64,000 nucleotides of DNA from Ricinus communis. Taxonomy: Eukaryota > Streptophyta > Magnoliopsida > Malpighiales > Euphorbiaceae. The stretch lies in assembly GCF_019578655.1 (NCBI RefSeq), contig NC_063265.1:10574501-10638500 (forward strand). Reading direction: 5' to 3'. The notes under the pieces are model-generated. The model did no database searches, was not told where the DNA came from, and saw nothing but the letters and a program-made list of their open reading frames with translations. The position numbers and the translations under genes were made by a program. Positions 37,400-48,281 of this stretch are shown one piece after another. Position 1 is the stretch's first letter; every line of letters starts with the position of its first letter.

Positions 37400-39819
37400 T
37401 AACTATTATACCATCAATAATGAAGCTTCCAAGGAAGTAATCTTGATCAGGAGAAGCTTGCTCGAAGCTTACTGCTAAGTTTCTTTTCTTTTTTTTTTCT
37501 TCTTCTGTCTTTTTTAAAAGACACTTCTACCAAGTAAAACTATTGATTACTTTCATTAAAAAAATAAATATTGCTCTACCGATATATATATATATATATA
37601 AATAAGTATTTTATATTTTAATATTAGATAATTAATATATATTTTATTTTTTAAATTAATAAATATTTTTAATTATTTATAAATTCAATATATAAAAGAG
37701 ATATTCATACTTGATAATTAATTCAAGTGGCAAGAACATTTATTTTTTGGAGCAAGAGATTTCGAATTCAAATTATCTCTTTCTCTGATAGATAAATTTT
37801 TGTTTTACGGCGAGTATTAGAAAATGACTATCACTGTTGTACAATGGTTACCTCTCCCATAAAAAATAAAAAAAAATTAATCATACATTTTCTAAAGAAT
37901 ATAATGAAAGACTGGAATTTTTTAGAAATATTCTAAAATCAATAAAAAAATATCATTTTTATTATGTAAATTTTTTTTTCAAGAATATTATTTTTTAACT
38001 TTTCATTTTAAAAATACAGTATGGTCGTTTTTTTATTTTTTATTATTTTTTAGTTATTTTTTTGGTTGTTTTACCAAAAAAAACCAAAATTATATTTTTA
38101 AAAGAGTTAAAAAATTATATTTTTAATATTTTCATACAGTAAAATAAAAAATTATTTATACTGTACTTTTCTAAAAAATCAAAAAATATAAATTTTTTTA
38201 TTATTTTTCCATAAATAAATGAAAGACACAAGACTTTAACTGACGCGTTTGAATTAGAGTATTTACCTAATTGATTTTCGGTAACAAAAATAATTTTTTA
38301 CTCAATCAATAACTAAGACATCTTCAATAAAAATATTTTCTTTTGTTTAATGCAATTATTATAATCTAGTCTTTCAGTAGATATTATGATAACTACTTAC
38401 TAAACTAATACTATTAAGAAAGTAAAGTGGACTAAATTTTAGAACCGATAAAAAGAAAAGAACAATCAATGTGAGACGGAGGAAATTCTTATGTAATTAT
38501 CCTATTTATTTAGAAACAATTATTTCTGGTTACACAGTATTATTATTATTTTATTATTTTAAAAAATTAATATATTAATTAATATAATATTAAAATATAA
38601 CTAATATGCTATTTTTAGAATAGAATTATTATAAATTAATTGTAAATTAATTTAGTAATAATTGTAGTCCATATCCTAATGCCATTATTTACCCATCCTT
38701 CCTGACGTTTGGAAAACAAGTTGTTCGTTTACACCCTTAAAATAGTTCATTTATGTGAAGGATGCCATTATGCAGGTTTCTTATTCTTTGTTTATTTCAG
38801 TTTGACTCTCTATTTTATTCATCATACAGACAGATCCAATCATTTTTTAATCAACAATTCATTGACTAGACTAATGTCATCATTAATGTAGTTATATTTT
38901 TTATTCAAAAATGTTTACTTAATCATAATTTTTATGTTCCTTCATGCATCAACCCTTTTAAAATTTCATGTGAAATAAATATAATTGAGCATAATTTTAA
39001 TTGGTCATTTTTTAGTATTAGATTTTGATTTTTAATGGATATTTAATTTATAATAAATTTTTTATTAAATTATCTTATAGTTTAATATATTTTCACTTTA
39101 AAATCTGTGATTTGTTGTGAATATAACTGCTAGCAAATAAGGGTCAAATTGTACAACACTATTAAGACATTCTAATATGGCATATAATAACCACTATTTT
39201 TTTAACTTTCACGTTAGCAATAATTAGACAGTGCTATGCAATTTAATTATTATTTATGGTATATTAAAGTGTGATAAAATTAAAAATTTTAAAATAAAAA
39301 TCCGTTAAATTACATAATAATAATAAATTGAAGATTTTTCTAATTTATATTATTGACTTTTTTTTAAATGTATTCTTTGTTTTAACATTCAAAAGAAATA
39401 AAATAAAATGTGCCCCTCTAGCTGCTTAGGAGTTAGGACTGATACCTCCAGATTCAATGTACCGCATGTTAACTCGTCAAGGGTATTAAGGTCAACATTT
39501 TGTTAATACGAAAAATAAAATTGAAGAAACCGTAGCTAATATCTACTTGTAATTTGTAATTATGTTATAAGCTCATATTAATTTATGTTTTTTTTCTCTT
39601 CACGAAAATGATTCATTGATCAGAAGAAGAGACTATGGATAAATAAATAGGTAATAAATTTATAAAATTTTTCATTTAATTTAAATGCATGTTTATTAAT
39701 TTTAATAATTAAAAGGAATTTCAATCTTTCTATGAATTATTCGTCCAATAATATATTTAAAGCAATCGGAGGAGATGGAATTTTATTTCTAATATCATTT
39801 AAACAGAAAGAAATTTTGC
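37400..39819. other. AT-rich intergenic region
   Basis: It contains the lipoxygenase promoter at its left end, a (TA)n tract near 37580-37600, and long T-rich stretches around 37970-38200. No intact gene was recognised. The short open frames here are low-complexity. Confidence 0.5.
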
Positions 39820-39885
39820 TTAGCTCAAATGGTAGAGCGCTCGCTTTGCATGCGAGAGGTACAGGGTTCGACTCCTGCATCTCCA
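39820..39885 (+). pseudogene. Truncated tRNA-Ala pseudogene
   Basis: Positions 39821-39872 match 26137-26188 of the intact tRNA-Ala(UGC) base for base (52 nt). The 5' acceptor strand is missing: AATTTTGCT stands where GGGGATG should be and cannot pair with the retained CATCTCC end. In the T arm one C is lost and one C is T, so the stem is cut to four pairs. The anticodon arm is unchanged. The A box (TAGCTCAAATGG) and B box (GGTTCGACTCC) remain. It cannot form a normal acceptor stem, so it is scored as a pseudogene or a tRNA-derived repeat. Confidence 0.85.
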
Positions 39886-40340
39886 TCGGAAAGTTTGAAA
39901 TTTATTTTTCTTATATATAATATTAAATTATATCATTTTCCATGTGGTTATTATTTATTTAATATACACCACACACCATCATTAGGTGTTGACTTGTTCT
40001 TCAGTAAGCTGCTATTAAGGTTTTTTAGTTAGTAGCAAATGGAAAAAATTTGGGAATATGTTGTAGCATGTGTGTGGAAGTTCATAGCATTGACGAATCG
40101 AAGTTAAGAACCTGAATTTGTGCTTGCTCACAGGGTAAGTAAATTGGGTAAATTAATTTAGGCATTGCCATCCATCCTTTTCTTTTCTTTTACATGATCT
40201 TGTTTATTTGTCATTGTTTGTTCGAGTACAATAAAGCATATATCTGATTTTGACTACGACTGTGTTTGGTTTTTATTCTTTTAGACTTCAATATTATTTA
40301 TTTTTATTTACAGAAATCAATTTTCACTGATTTTTAGATC
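39886..40340. other. Intergenic stretch
   Basis: AT-rich DNA between the tRNA pseudogene and the unidentified fragment. No feature was recognised. Confidence 0.4.
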
Positions 40341-40397
40341 TTCAGGACACGCATGGTGAATATGGTCCCCTGGTGGGACTTGCTTCGCTGCGATAAA

Positions 40398-41003
40398 CCA
40401 TGATGACATCATCATCTGTAAAGCAGAAGGAGGAGTCCTTGTTCCCACTATTTCTTGCTACACTTTCTATTCAAATGCAGCAGGTTTAAGGTAAACAGAG
40501 TTGAGTTATTATGTTTTGTGCATTGACAGGTTTATAGCTGCATTCGGCATTGAGAATAAGGTAGCAGTTTGGCAATCCTCTGGAAAATTCATGTACATCA
40601 CTATCCTCCTCAGGTATGTGTCGTACTTAGTTCATTTTTCTTGAACTATAGTTATAATAATAGCTTATGTAACCTTGTGCTATTATTTCTACAGTTATTT
40701 TGGTGTCCACCCGCTTGTTCTCTGAAATTCCGTGCTGAATGGCACGAGGATGGTACTGAGATGTTAGGCAAGATATACGGGTTAGCCATGGACTCTATGC
40801 GCTGGACTGGTGTGCATGACAACCCTGTGGAAACGAAAGAGCTGCAGTGCATTGGTGTGGATGACGAGTCTGAAGAAAATGAAGAACTTGTAGAGAAGGA
40901 TTTCTCTTTAAATTCCAGAGATGATGATGAGGGTGGCCACCCAATAGAGGGTAGACCCTTAGTGTTTCGAAGCCCCCAGTCTTTTCCTTTTCCTCATTTG
41001 TAG
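40398..41003 (+). pseudogene. Unidentified gene or gene fragment
   Basis: Three protein-like pieces lie in order with possible splice signals. At 40400-40485 a frame opens with ATG ATG (MMTSSSVKQKEESLFPLFLA, continuing to QMQQ) and meets a GTTTAA. After a CAG at 40530 comes RFIAAFGIENKVAVWQSSGK. After a TACAG at 40695 a frame reads RAEWHEDGTEMLGKIYGLAM, then an acidic run (ESEENEELVEKD), ending in TAG at 41001-41003. Codon use and composition look coding, unlike the flanks. I could not join the pieces confidently or name a family. It could be a short real gene, the 3' part of a broken gene, or a decayed copy. Its position just after a tRNA pseudogene, in repeat-like DNA, favours decay. Confidence 0.35.
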
Positions 41004-41009
41004 ACCCTT

Positions 41010-42241
41010 GGTTTAGGCTTGATGTTCCTTCTGAGTTTACGAAGCTGTGCATAATATCAATTGTTAAGATATGTTATATAAAAGTTTTAATTTTTTCTTT
41101 TTTTTTTTATATATAATTTATGTCTCGATTTTACACATTATTCTGGTTGTTTGAAATTCATATAATTTATAAAACTTATTTATAAATTCAAAAAGTTTAC
41201 ATGATTTTAATAAAGTGAAAATTAATTTAAAATTTTATATATTTAAATTTATATAAAATTAGTTATACTTAAATTAAAATTCCTATAAAATAGATAAAAT
41301 CTTTAAATTAATTTTATGTTAATTTGTCATTGTATTTTCATAATATAAAATATTTCTTTAAATTTTATTTTTTTTATTAATAAATTTCAACAAAATATAT
41401 TATTAATAATGATTAATATATTTAATAATTAAAAATAAAATAAATATATTGAAAGATAATTTGCTTTTGAGAATTATTTCTAATCCCGCCTATCTTACCA
41501 TGAGAATGTTCTAAATAGATTTTGATTATGAAATACCGATAGATTTTAATATACCAAACAATAAAAAAAACTTCCTTATCATTAATTTTCTTAATTTTTG
41601 AAATATCTTCAATAATTATAAGTGGTACAATGCTTACAGATTTAATTAAGAGTGTATATTCAATTGACTTAATCGGTTCGAATCAAATTTTATGAGTCAT
41701 TGAAATTCTTAAAATATATTTTAAATATAAATTAAATTAAATTAATTATTTATCAAATTAGATCTAATCAAATTAAATATATCAATTCATTTATACTAAG
41801 AATTTTGGTTTACTTAATTTTGGTACAATTTTCTCAACTGAATTATTTAATAAAAAGAATCAAATTTTTGAGATTACAACAAATTGACAAATGAGATTGA
41901 AGTGGTAACACAAGAACAATTGAAATCTTAAAAAACTTTTACATTCTATGTAATTAAAGAGAGTAATAATAATAATAATAATAATAATAATAGTAATATT
42001 TTTAATCCGTTAGAAATATTTTATAAAGTATATAATATAATAATTTTAGAAATATTATTATCAATATATTAAGGATGTTTGCTCTTTAAAGCGTAGAGTC
42101 TTGAGTTTAAATTATTTTTTGTAATATTTGAGTTTTCGTCTTTATTTCCATTGTCCTAAAATATAATGTAGCGAATTTTAGGTTAGTCGATTAAAACCGA
42201 ATATCCAACTACTATGCTTTTTTTTTTTTTTTTTTTTTATT
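41010..42241. other. AT-rich intergenic region
   Basis: No gene was recognised. It holds a (TAA)n microsatellite at about 41968-41992 and a poly-T run at 42220-42238, just upstream of the PEX12 promoter. Confidence 0.5.
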
Positions 42242-42249
42242 TATAAAAA
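42242..42249 (+). promoter_or_regulatory. Putative TATA box of PEX12
   Basis: TATAAAAA lies 122 nt upstream of the PEX12 ATG and would place transcription start near 42272. The leader is A/G-rich. Inferred from position. Confidence 0.4.
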
Positions 42250-42363
42250 TTGCAAGATAAGACTTCAACAGAGAAAAAGGAAACCCCAAAAACCCAGAAA
42301 GTAGAATCAGCAAAAACAGGGAAAAAAAGAAAAAAAGTTGAATTAGAAGAAGAAGAAGAAGCA

Positions 42364-45300
42364 ATGTTGTTTCAAGTAGGAGGACAAGGGACTCGGCCTA
42401 CTTTCTTCGAAATGGCCGCTGCACAACAACTTCCGACGAGCCTCCGTGCAGCTCTAACCTACTCCATAGGCGTAAGCTATTTATACATATACATATGTAT
42501 ACACACACAGCACACACACGCACCCAATTTTCAAGCTTTAGCTATCTCCCCAACTTTTTGAAGTTTACATGTAATGGGTATTTGATATTCTTAGATTGTC
42601 AATTTGTTTTATCTCAATTATCACTTTTATCTCTGAAGCACGCAGCTTTTTCATTTGGTTTTTGTTTAAAATTCACATTTATTGATGCACGGAATGTGTT
42701 TGCTTAATTTTCAGTTTTGTATTATATATTCCTAAATTAAACATCGTTGTTGCTGCTTGTGATCTTAAAGGTATTGGCACTAAGAAGACCTCTCCTTCAC
42801 AAAGTATTAGACTATGAAGATGAATTCTTTGCTTTGTTCATGTTGGTTCTTGAGACACACAGCTTACGAACTACAGGTTTCTTTCTTGCTATATCTTTTT
42901 CTGACGTCCATTATTTGCTCCCATAGTCAATTACTAGTATGTTAGTGTAATTTTGGTTGGATGTGTTTCAATGTTGTTTTCATTGCATCCAGAGGTAATG
43001 TATTAGCAATTGTATACGCTCTTATGTAATTGAAAACTCTGTCCTTCTGCTTTATGTTCTTCGTAATTGCACACTATTGAATTATTAAATAGTTCATATT
43101 GTACGTTATTGCACAGTAAGAGCAAAATATTTCCTTCTGTTTGTGAATTGTTATGTGCTCTATGATGACGAACCATTTTTTTATGCACACAGCTGTGTTT
43201 ATTTTCTCCCTCTTTTTTTGGTGATTGAAGTTTCCCACTTTAGGTACCTTGAAGTTGTGTCCTCTATTTGGGAATGTGAAAAGTAAGGATTAGAGAACTA
43301 GAGTTAGAGTTAAGAGTTACAATGAACTAGAGTTTTTTTTTTTTTTTTCAAAATAGTAGTGGCAATATGGGTTTCCAAGTAGTAGTCTATGGAAGAGGGT
43401 AGTACATTTGAAGTATGTGGAGTGGCTTGGTGGGTGGTCAAGGGTGTAATCTAAATGCGATGAGCAGCTACTGAAAGAAATAATGGAAAATCATAACTTA
43501 GGAATGTGCTCTAATGGATGAAGAGGCTATTATTTGAAAGACAATATGAGGAGTTTGGCATGAATTAATTGAAATTTGCTTACACGTGTCATCATTCTTA
43601 GTTACAGGCTTTAGCTATGCCTTGTCAAGTTGCATGTTCTTTCACATTGCCACATTAAGCATCTAAACTTGAATATTTTCTTTGTATCCCTATATTTGTA
43701 ATTTTTGCTTGAGCTCATTCTTCTTTTTTTTATTATTCCTATTTAGATGCTTCCTTTTCTGAATCTCTGTATGGATTGCGGAGAAGAGGAGTCAAGATAC
43801 AAGTGAAGAAGAAGGATGCTCGTTTGAACTTAGGGGATGGGATTGAACTCTCTGGATTACAAAAGCGTCAAAGAATTCTTTCAGTTGCTTTTCTGGTACT
43901 ATGCTCTGTCTTCTTTCTTTTTTTTTCCAAAATAGTTATGCTGAAGTTTCCTTTATTTTTCATTGGTTGCTTGAGTGAACTGTGGCTGGGTTCTCAGAAA
44001 TACCTATGTATTTTGTATAATTATAATTTAGACTGTAATACATAGCTGAGAGCAACATACTGTTACGGAATCTAGCCCGTTTTAAGAATAATTTCAAATC
44101 ACTTGTGTTAAGTAGTCTATTACATAAGAATAAATTCAAATCACTCTTGTGTTAAGTAGACTATTTACATGTACTCTGATTGCTATATGAAGGGTAATGA
44201 CCAGCGAGTTTGATATATTTGATTAGGTTGTGTTACCTTATTTTAAGTCAAAGCTGTACTCACTATATAACAAAGAAAGGGAAGCCAGGCTTCAAGCAAG
44301 TTTATGGGGAGATGGTGGAGGACCATTTGAAGGTGCTGATTATTTTGACAGAGATGATGGTTCTCTTGTTTCTAGAGGAACTATGGAGTCAGAAGCAACC
44401 ATTAGAGCACGCTTGACAAAGAGAATTCAGAAGATTATATTTGCTTGCTACCCATGGGTACATGCTACTAGTGAAGGTACATACAGCTATAAGTTCTCAG
44501 TGTCTTTTATCCGGATATTGCTGTTTTTTCTTTTTTCTTTTTCCTCCTAATCTACAATGTAAACTGGTGCTGGTAATTTAGGAAGTATGCTATTAAAAAT
44601 GTCTCAATCTAAGTTGGAGCTTATCCATGGGTTGGAAAACACTTTATGATCTTTCAGCGGTTGTGTCCCCTTGGTTACTAAATATAACCCAAATAAAATC
44701 TAAAAACATTTGTAGTCTGTAATGATCAAGGGCCAAGATTAATATGTTAGTTCTGAAATGGTTTATAAGTTAGCTGATAGAATTAGTAAATTGAGATCAG
44801 CCGTTAATGGAATCTTGCATATAAACCAGCTACAGATTGTAAAAGAGGATTATTCAATATCATCACACAATATCAGTTTCTATTCTCTCCCAAACTCTTT
44901 CAATCTTCTCTCTTTTCCTCTGTTTCCCATCTCTTTCTTTCTCTTTCCTATCTTTTTCTCCTTCCAAACACAAGTTATGACCTCGGACTATAACAACTTG
45001 TGTTTGGAAGGAGAGAAAGATAGAGAAGAGAAAGAAAGAAAGAGATGAGAAACAGAGAAAAGAGATAAGATTGATTTGTGTTTGGAAGGAGAGAAAGATA
45101 GAGAAGAGAAAGAAAGAAAGAGATGAGAAACAGAGAAAAGAGATAAGATTGAAAGAGTTTGGGAGAGAATAGAAACTGATATTGTATTATGATATTTAAT
45201 AATCCTCTTTTACAATCTGTGGCTAGTTTATATACAAGATTCCATTAAAAACTGATCTCAATCTACTAATTCCATTGGCTAACATATAAACCAATTCAGA

Positions 45301-47618
45301 ACTAACATATTAATCTTGGCCCTTGATCATTAATAGTCCTTGTCTTCAAGATGTAAACATTGCCAAACTAGTCTATTTAAATATCTTTTCTTGGAAGTGG
45401 CATGTATCTCTCAAAATTTTTGTGTCTAATCTAGAGGTTTATGATGCAGGATTGTCATTCACTTATCAGCTCTTATATCTGCTTGATGCTACCGGGTTCT
45501 ACTCTTTAGGATTACATGCACTAGGGATTCATGTTTGTCGAGCAACAGGACAAGAACTGGTATTAAATTTTGCAAGATTTCTGTTCTTTAGCATTTGCTT
45601 CCAATACCCACCCCCCTTTATACTCCTCTTTGCCGTGTATTACATCCAGAACATCAACCCTTGTTATCAGCTTTGTGATTTTCATGAATAACAGTATATA
45701 AGTATTGATTGTAAAAGTCATCAGGTGCACAGTTATTATAAACATTATAAAAATTAGGTAACATTTTGTTTTTTTAGATTCTTCAGTACATTCCTCGCCA
45801 ATCTTCAATACTGAAATAGATTTGCTAAACCTTATTGATATATACAGCAGATCACATCTCAAATGCTCATCATTTAGTGTTTCATGTTACTTATGAATTG
45901 GGAGCTCAATGATTTGCACCAGGAAATTTTTGAAGTTCGTTAATTGTAGGCATACAATTATTTTGTACAGTGACTATTTTATTTCCCTTTACATGACCTC
46001 GTTCTCTGGGAAAGTTATTCATATCTAAATCCAAAAGTATTTTGATGTCAAGGTAGATGGATACTTCTTCTCGAATTTCGAAAATTAGAAGCCGTGAAAG
46101 AGAGAGACTTCGGGGCCCTCCATGGTTGAAGGTATAATTATAAATTATATTATTTGGCCCTCCAAACAAAACTCATTTATCTAAACTGCCATTTCAATTA
46201 AGTTTTAGCGTACTGGATTACTGATGAAGCAACATAATGCTGACAGACATTACAAGGAGCATTACTGAGCTGTACATATGCAGTTCTTGATTATGCACAA
46301 ACTGGCTTAATTGCAGCAGTTTTCTTCTTTAAAGTGAGTATGATTTATCTGCCTCTTTGTTGTGTAATTAGTTCAGAAGTTTAATTGTATATATCTGCTC
46401 TTTGGTGTTGTCATTCCATGGCTACTAATAATACTCTACTGCCTTATTTCATGATTTTGATAATTCAGACCAAGGCTTCCTTTTCTTTCTATATTGTTCT
46501 CTTTCTGAAGTTTTTCCTGACAATGAAATGTGAATTATTGTTCTTTTGTCCATGTGAATGATTTCTCTTCAAATGGCAAAAATTTTCTGGCATCACTTTT
46601 CTGCCTTCACTACCTGAGTTCCAGTGAAATTGGCATTTCTAAAATTACATCATCCGGTCTCAAAGGTTGTGTTAAACTTTATAATCACTTATAACCAGCC
46701 TCATTTCTTCTTCTATTATTTTCATTCTAGTATCCAGGTATCTAAATATGTAGGTTTCATGCAAATCATGAGTTATTTTTCTGTCTACCAGTGCTGACGT
46801 TTGTCATGTAAAATACACACAGATGATGGAATGGTGGTATCAATCTGCTGAGGAGAGAATGTCAGCTCCAACTGTTTATCCATCACCACCACCACCACCA
46901 CCACCAAAGGTGAATATGGAACTTTTTGATCGTGGAATATCTTCTTTTATTCTGCCTCTCTCCAATATGCATACAATTAGTATGTAATGGCCTTTTTACT
47001 TGCCCTAACTGCATGTGAGAATATGATAATACTAGTGTAAAATGTGGTGAAGAGTAAAGGGTTTCTCGACAAGAATGTTAGAGCCAAATCTATCTCTATA
47101 CAAAAGTTATTCACCTGGAACAATGATATTATCAGGAATGTCAGCTCTTACCTATCTTTTTAGTAGATCCTGCCAGATCTCATAAACAAGAAAGTTTAGA
47201 GGACATTTGTCGGGAGGATGTGATGCATAAACATATAATGTTCTTTTTGTTATTTTAACAGGTTGCCAAAGAGGGGATTCCACTTCCACCTGATAGAACA
47301 ATCTGCCCATTATGTGCACAGAAGCGTGCAAATCCTTCTGTAGTGACAGTATCAGGGTTTGTCTTCTGTTATGCTTGCATATTCAAATATGTCTCTCAGG
47401 TAAACCAGTTAGCTCAACATATTTCTATAGATATCTGGAAAGCAAATTCATATCCACAATATCATCCAAAAAATTCTTTTTAATCCCCATGCATGGATTC
47501 TTTAACTTTAACAATACTTTTTTTATTATATGTTACGCCGCAACAGTATACCCGCTGCCCAGTCACATTGATGCCAGCAACTACTGAGCAGATAAGAAGG
47601 CTTTTCCATGATGTGTAG
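42364..47618 (+). CDS. PEX12: Peroxin 12, peroxisomal RING-finger E3 ligase subunit
   Basis: Peroxisomal membrane protein that, with PEX2 and PEX10, forms the RING ligase complex that ubiquitinates the import receptor PEX5 for recycling. Ten coding exons: 42364-42471, 42771-42876, 43747-43895, 44227-44476, 45450-45559, 46057-46131, 46247-46333, 46823-46909, 47262-47399, 47547-47618 (393 aa, which fits the Arabidopsis protein length). The N-terminus MLFQVGGQGTRPTFFEMAAA is the family hallmark. The Pex2/Pex12 membrane domain includes VLPYFKSKLYSLYNKEREAR and LSFTYQLLYLLDATGFYSLG. A proline run (about 314-323) precedes a C-terminal five-Cys RING-like domain: Cys339, 342, 360, 363, 374, lacking the full ligand set, as is usual for PEX12. 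The ATG at 42364 matches the conserved start; the upstream in-frame TTG is not used. Intron 4 carries a 613-bp fold-back element. Confidence 0.97.
44083..44170 (+). repeat. Tandem duplication in PEX12 intron 3
   Basis: Two imperfect copies of about 43 bp in a row, each reading AAGAATAA, TTCAAATCACT, TTGTGTTAAGTAG, then CTATT and ACAT. The second copy has small insertions. Confidence 0.75.
44720..45332. mobile_element. Fold-back (long inverted repeat) element in PEX12 intron 4
   Basis: The left end (TAATGATCAAGGGCCAAGAT, then TAATATGTTAGTTCTGAA) is the reverse complement of the right end, which finishes GGCCCTTGATCATTA. The arms stay complementary inward: left CTGATAGAATTAGTA and ATCAGTTTCTATTCTC mirror right GAGAATAGAAACTGAT. 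They meet at a loop of about 18 nt near 44976-44994 between CAAACACAAGTT and AACTTGTGTTTG. TAGTC occurs just outside both ends and could be a target-site duplication, though spacing differs by a base. There is no coding capacity. The layout fits a MITE or fold-back transposon. The right arm carries an extra 78-bp tandem copy. Confidence 0.8.
44998..45152 (+). repeat. 78-bp tandem duplication in the fold-back right arm
   Basis: A purine-rich unit starting TTGTGTTTGGAAGGAG and ending GATAAGATTGA occurs twice in a row, starting at 44998 and 45076. The left arm has the complement only once, so the duplication came after the inverted repeat formed. Confidence 0.85.
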
Positions 47619-48281
47619 GCAGGGACCTTATATAGCATATAGCAATTCGTTTTTTTCTATGAAGGATTGAATGATCAAATCCACTGTGCAGACAATGATG
47701 CTGAAATTCAGACAAAGCAAGCCAGTTAGAATAATTGAAAGTATACTACAATTTGAATCCTCAATCATGTCATAGCAGTGCCAAGTGACATGGACTGGAC
47801 TCGTTGCGACAATTACTGTAGCCATCTAGCATCTAATGACAGATATTAACATATTTGAATTTGTACCTCAGCGATCTTTCCAACATGTACCATCAGAAGT
47901 TTCTGTTAAATTACCTGGATATGGTAGTTCTTTTTTCTTTTTCCTTTTTTTTCCTTTTTCTTTTACAGGAAGTTGATACATACACGATAGTTAGGTTGTC
48001 CTTAAAACTTAGAAATGTGATTTCCAGAATATGAGAAAAGCAATAATAGTACGCCTGTCCCACTTTCCATTATATTGTTTCTTGGCATTATTATTCTGGC
48101 AAAATTTTGTATCTAGCATTTACTATGTAATTATTATTAGCCAATCTTGCCCATGAAAATGATTCAGATTATCAAGGGAGTACAACTTTGAGAAGGGGAG
48201 GAAAAGCGAAGTAACAATAGAATAATAAGACGTGGATGTCAAAAAGACCAACAAAGAACTGCACAAAGCATCATCAAGCAA
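47619..48281. other. 3' ends of convergent PEX12 and unknown-protein genes
   Basis: Presumed 3' UTRs from both sides. A T/C-rich tract lies at 47930-47965. No other feature was recognised. Confidence 0.5.

Noticed and set aside
39829..40032. Open frame over the tRNA pseudogene
   Set aside because: Its first third is translated tRNA sequence and the rest is AT-rich; there is no evidence for a protein.
42250..42363. N-terminal extension of PEX12 from a TTG codon
   Set aside because: The Lys/Glu-rich extension is not part of the family. The ATG at 42364 begins the conserved MLFQVGG sequence.
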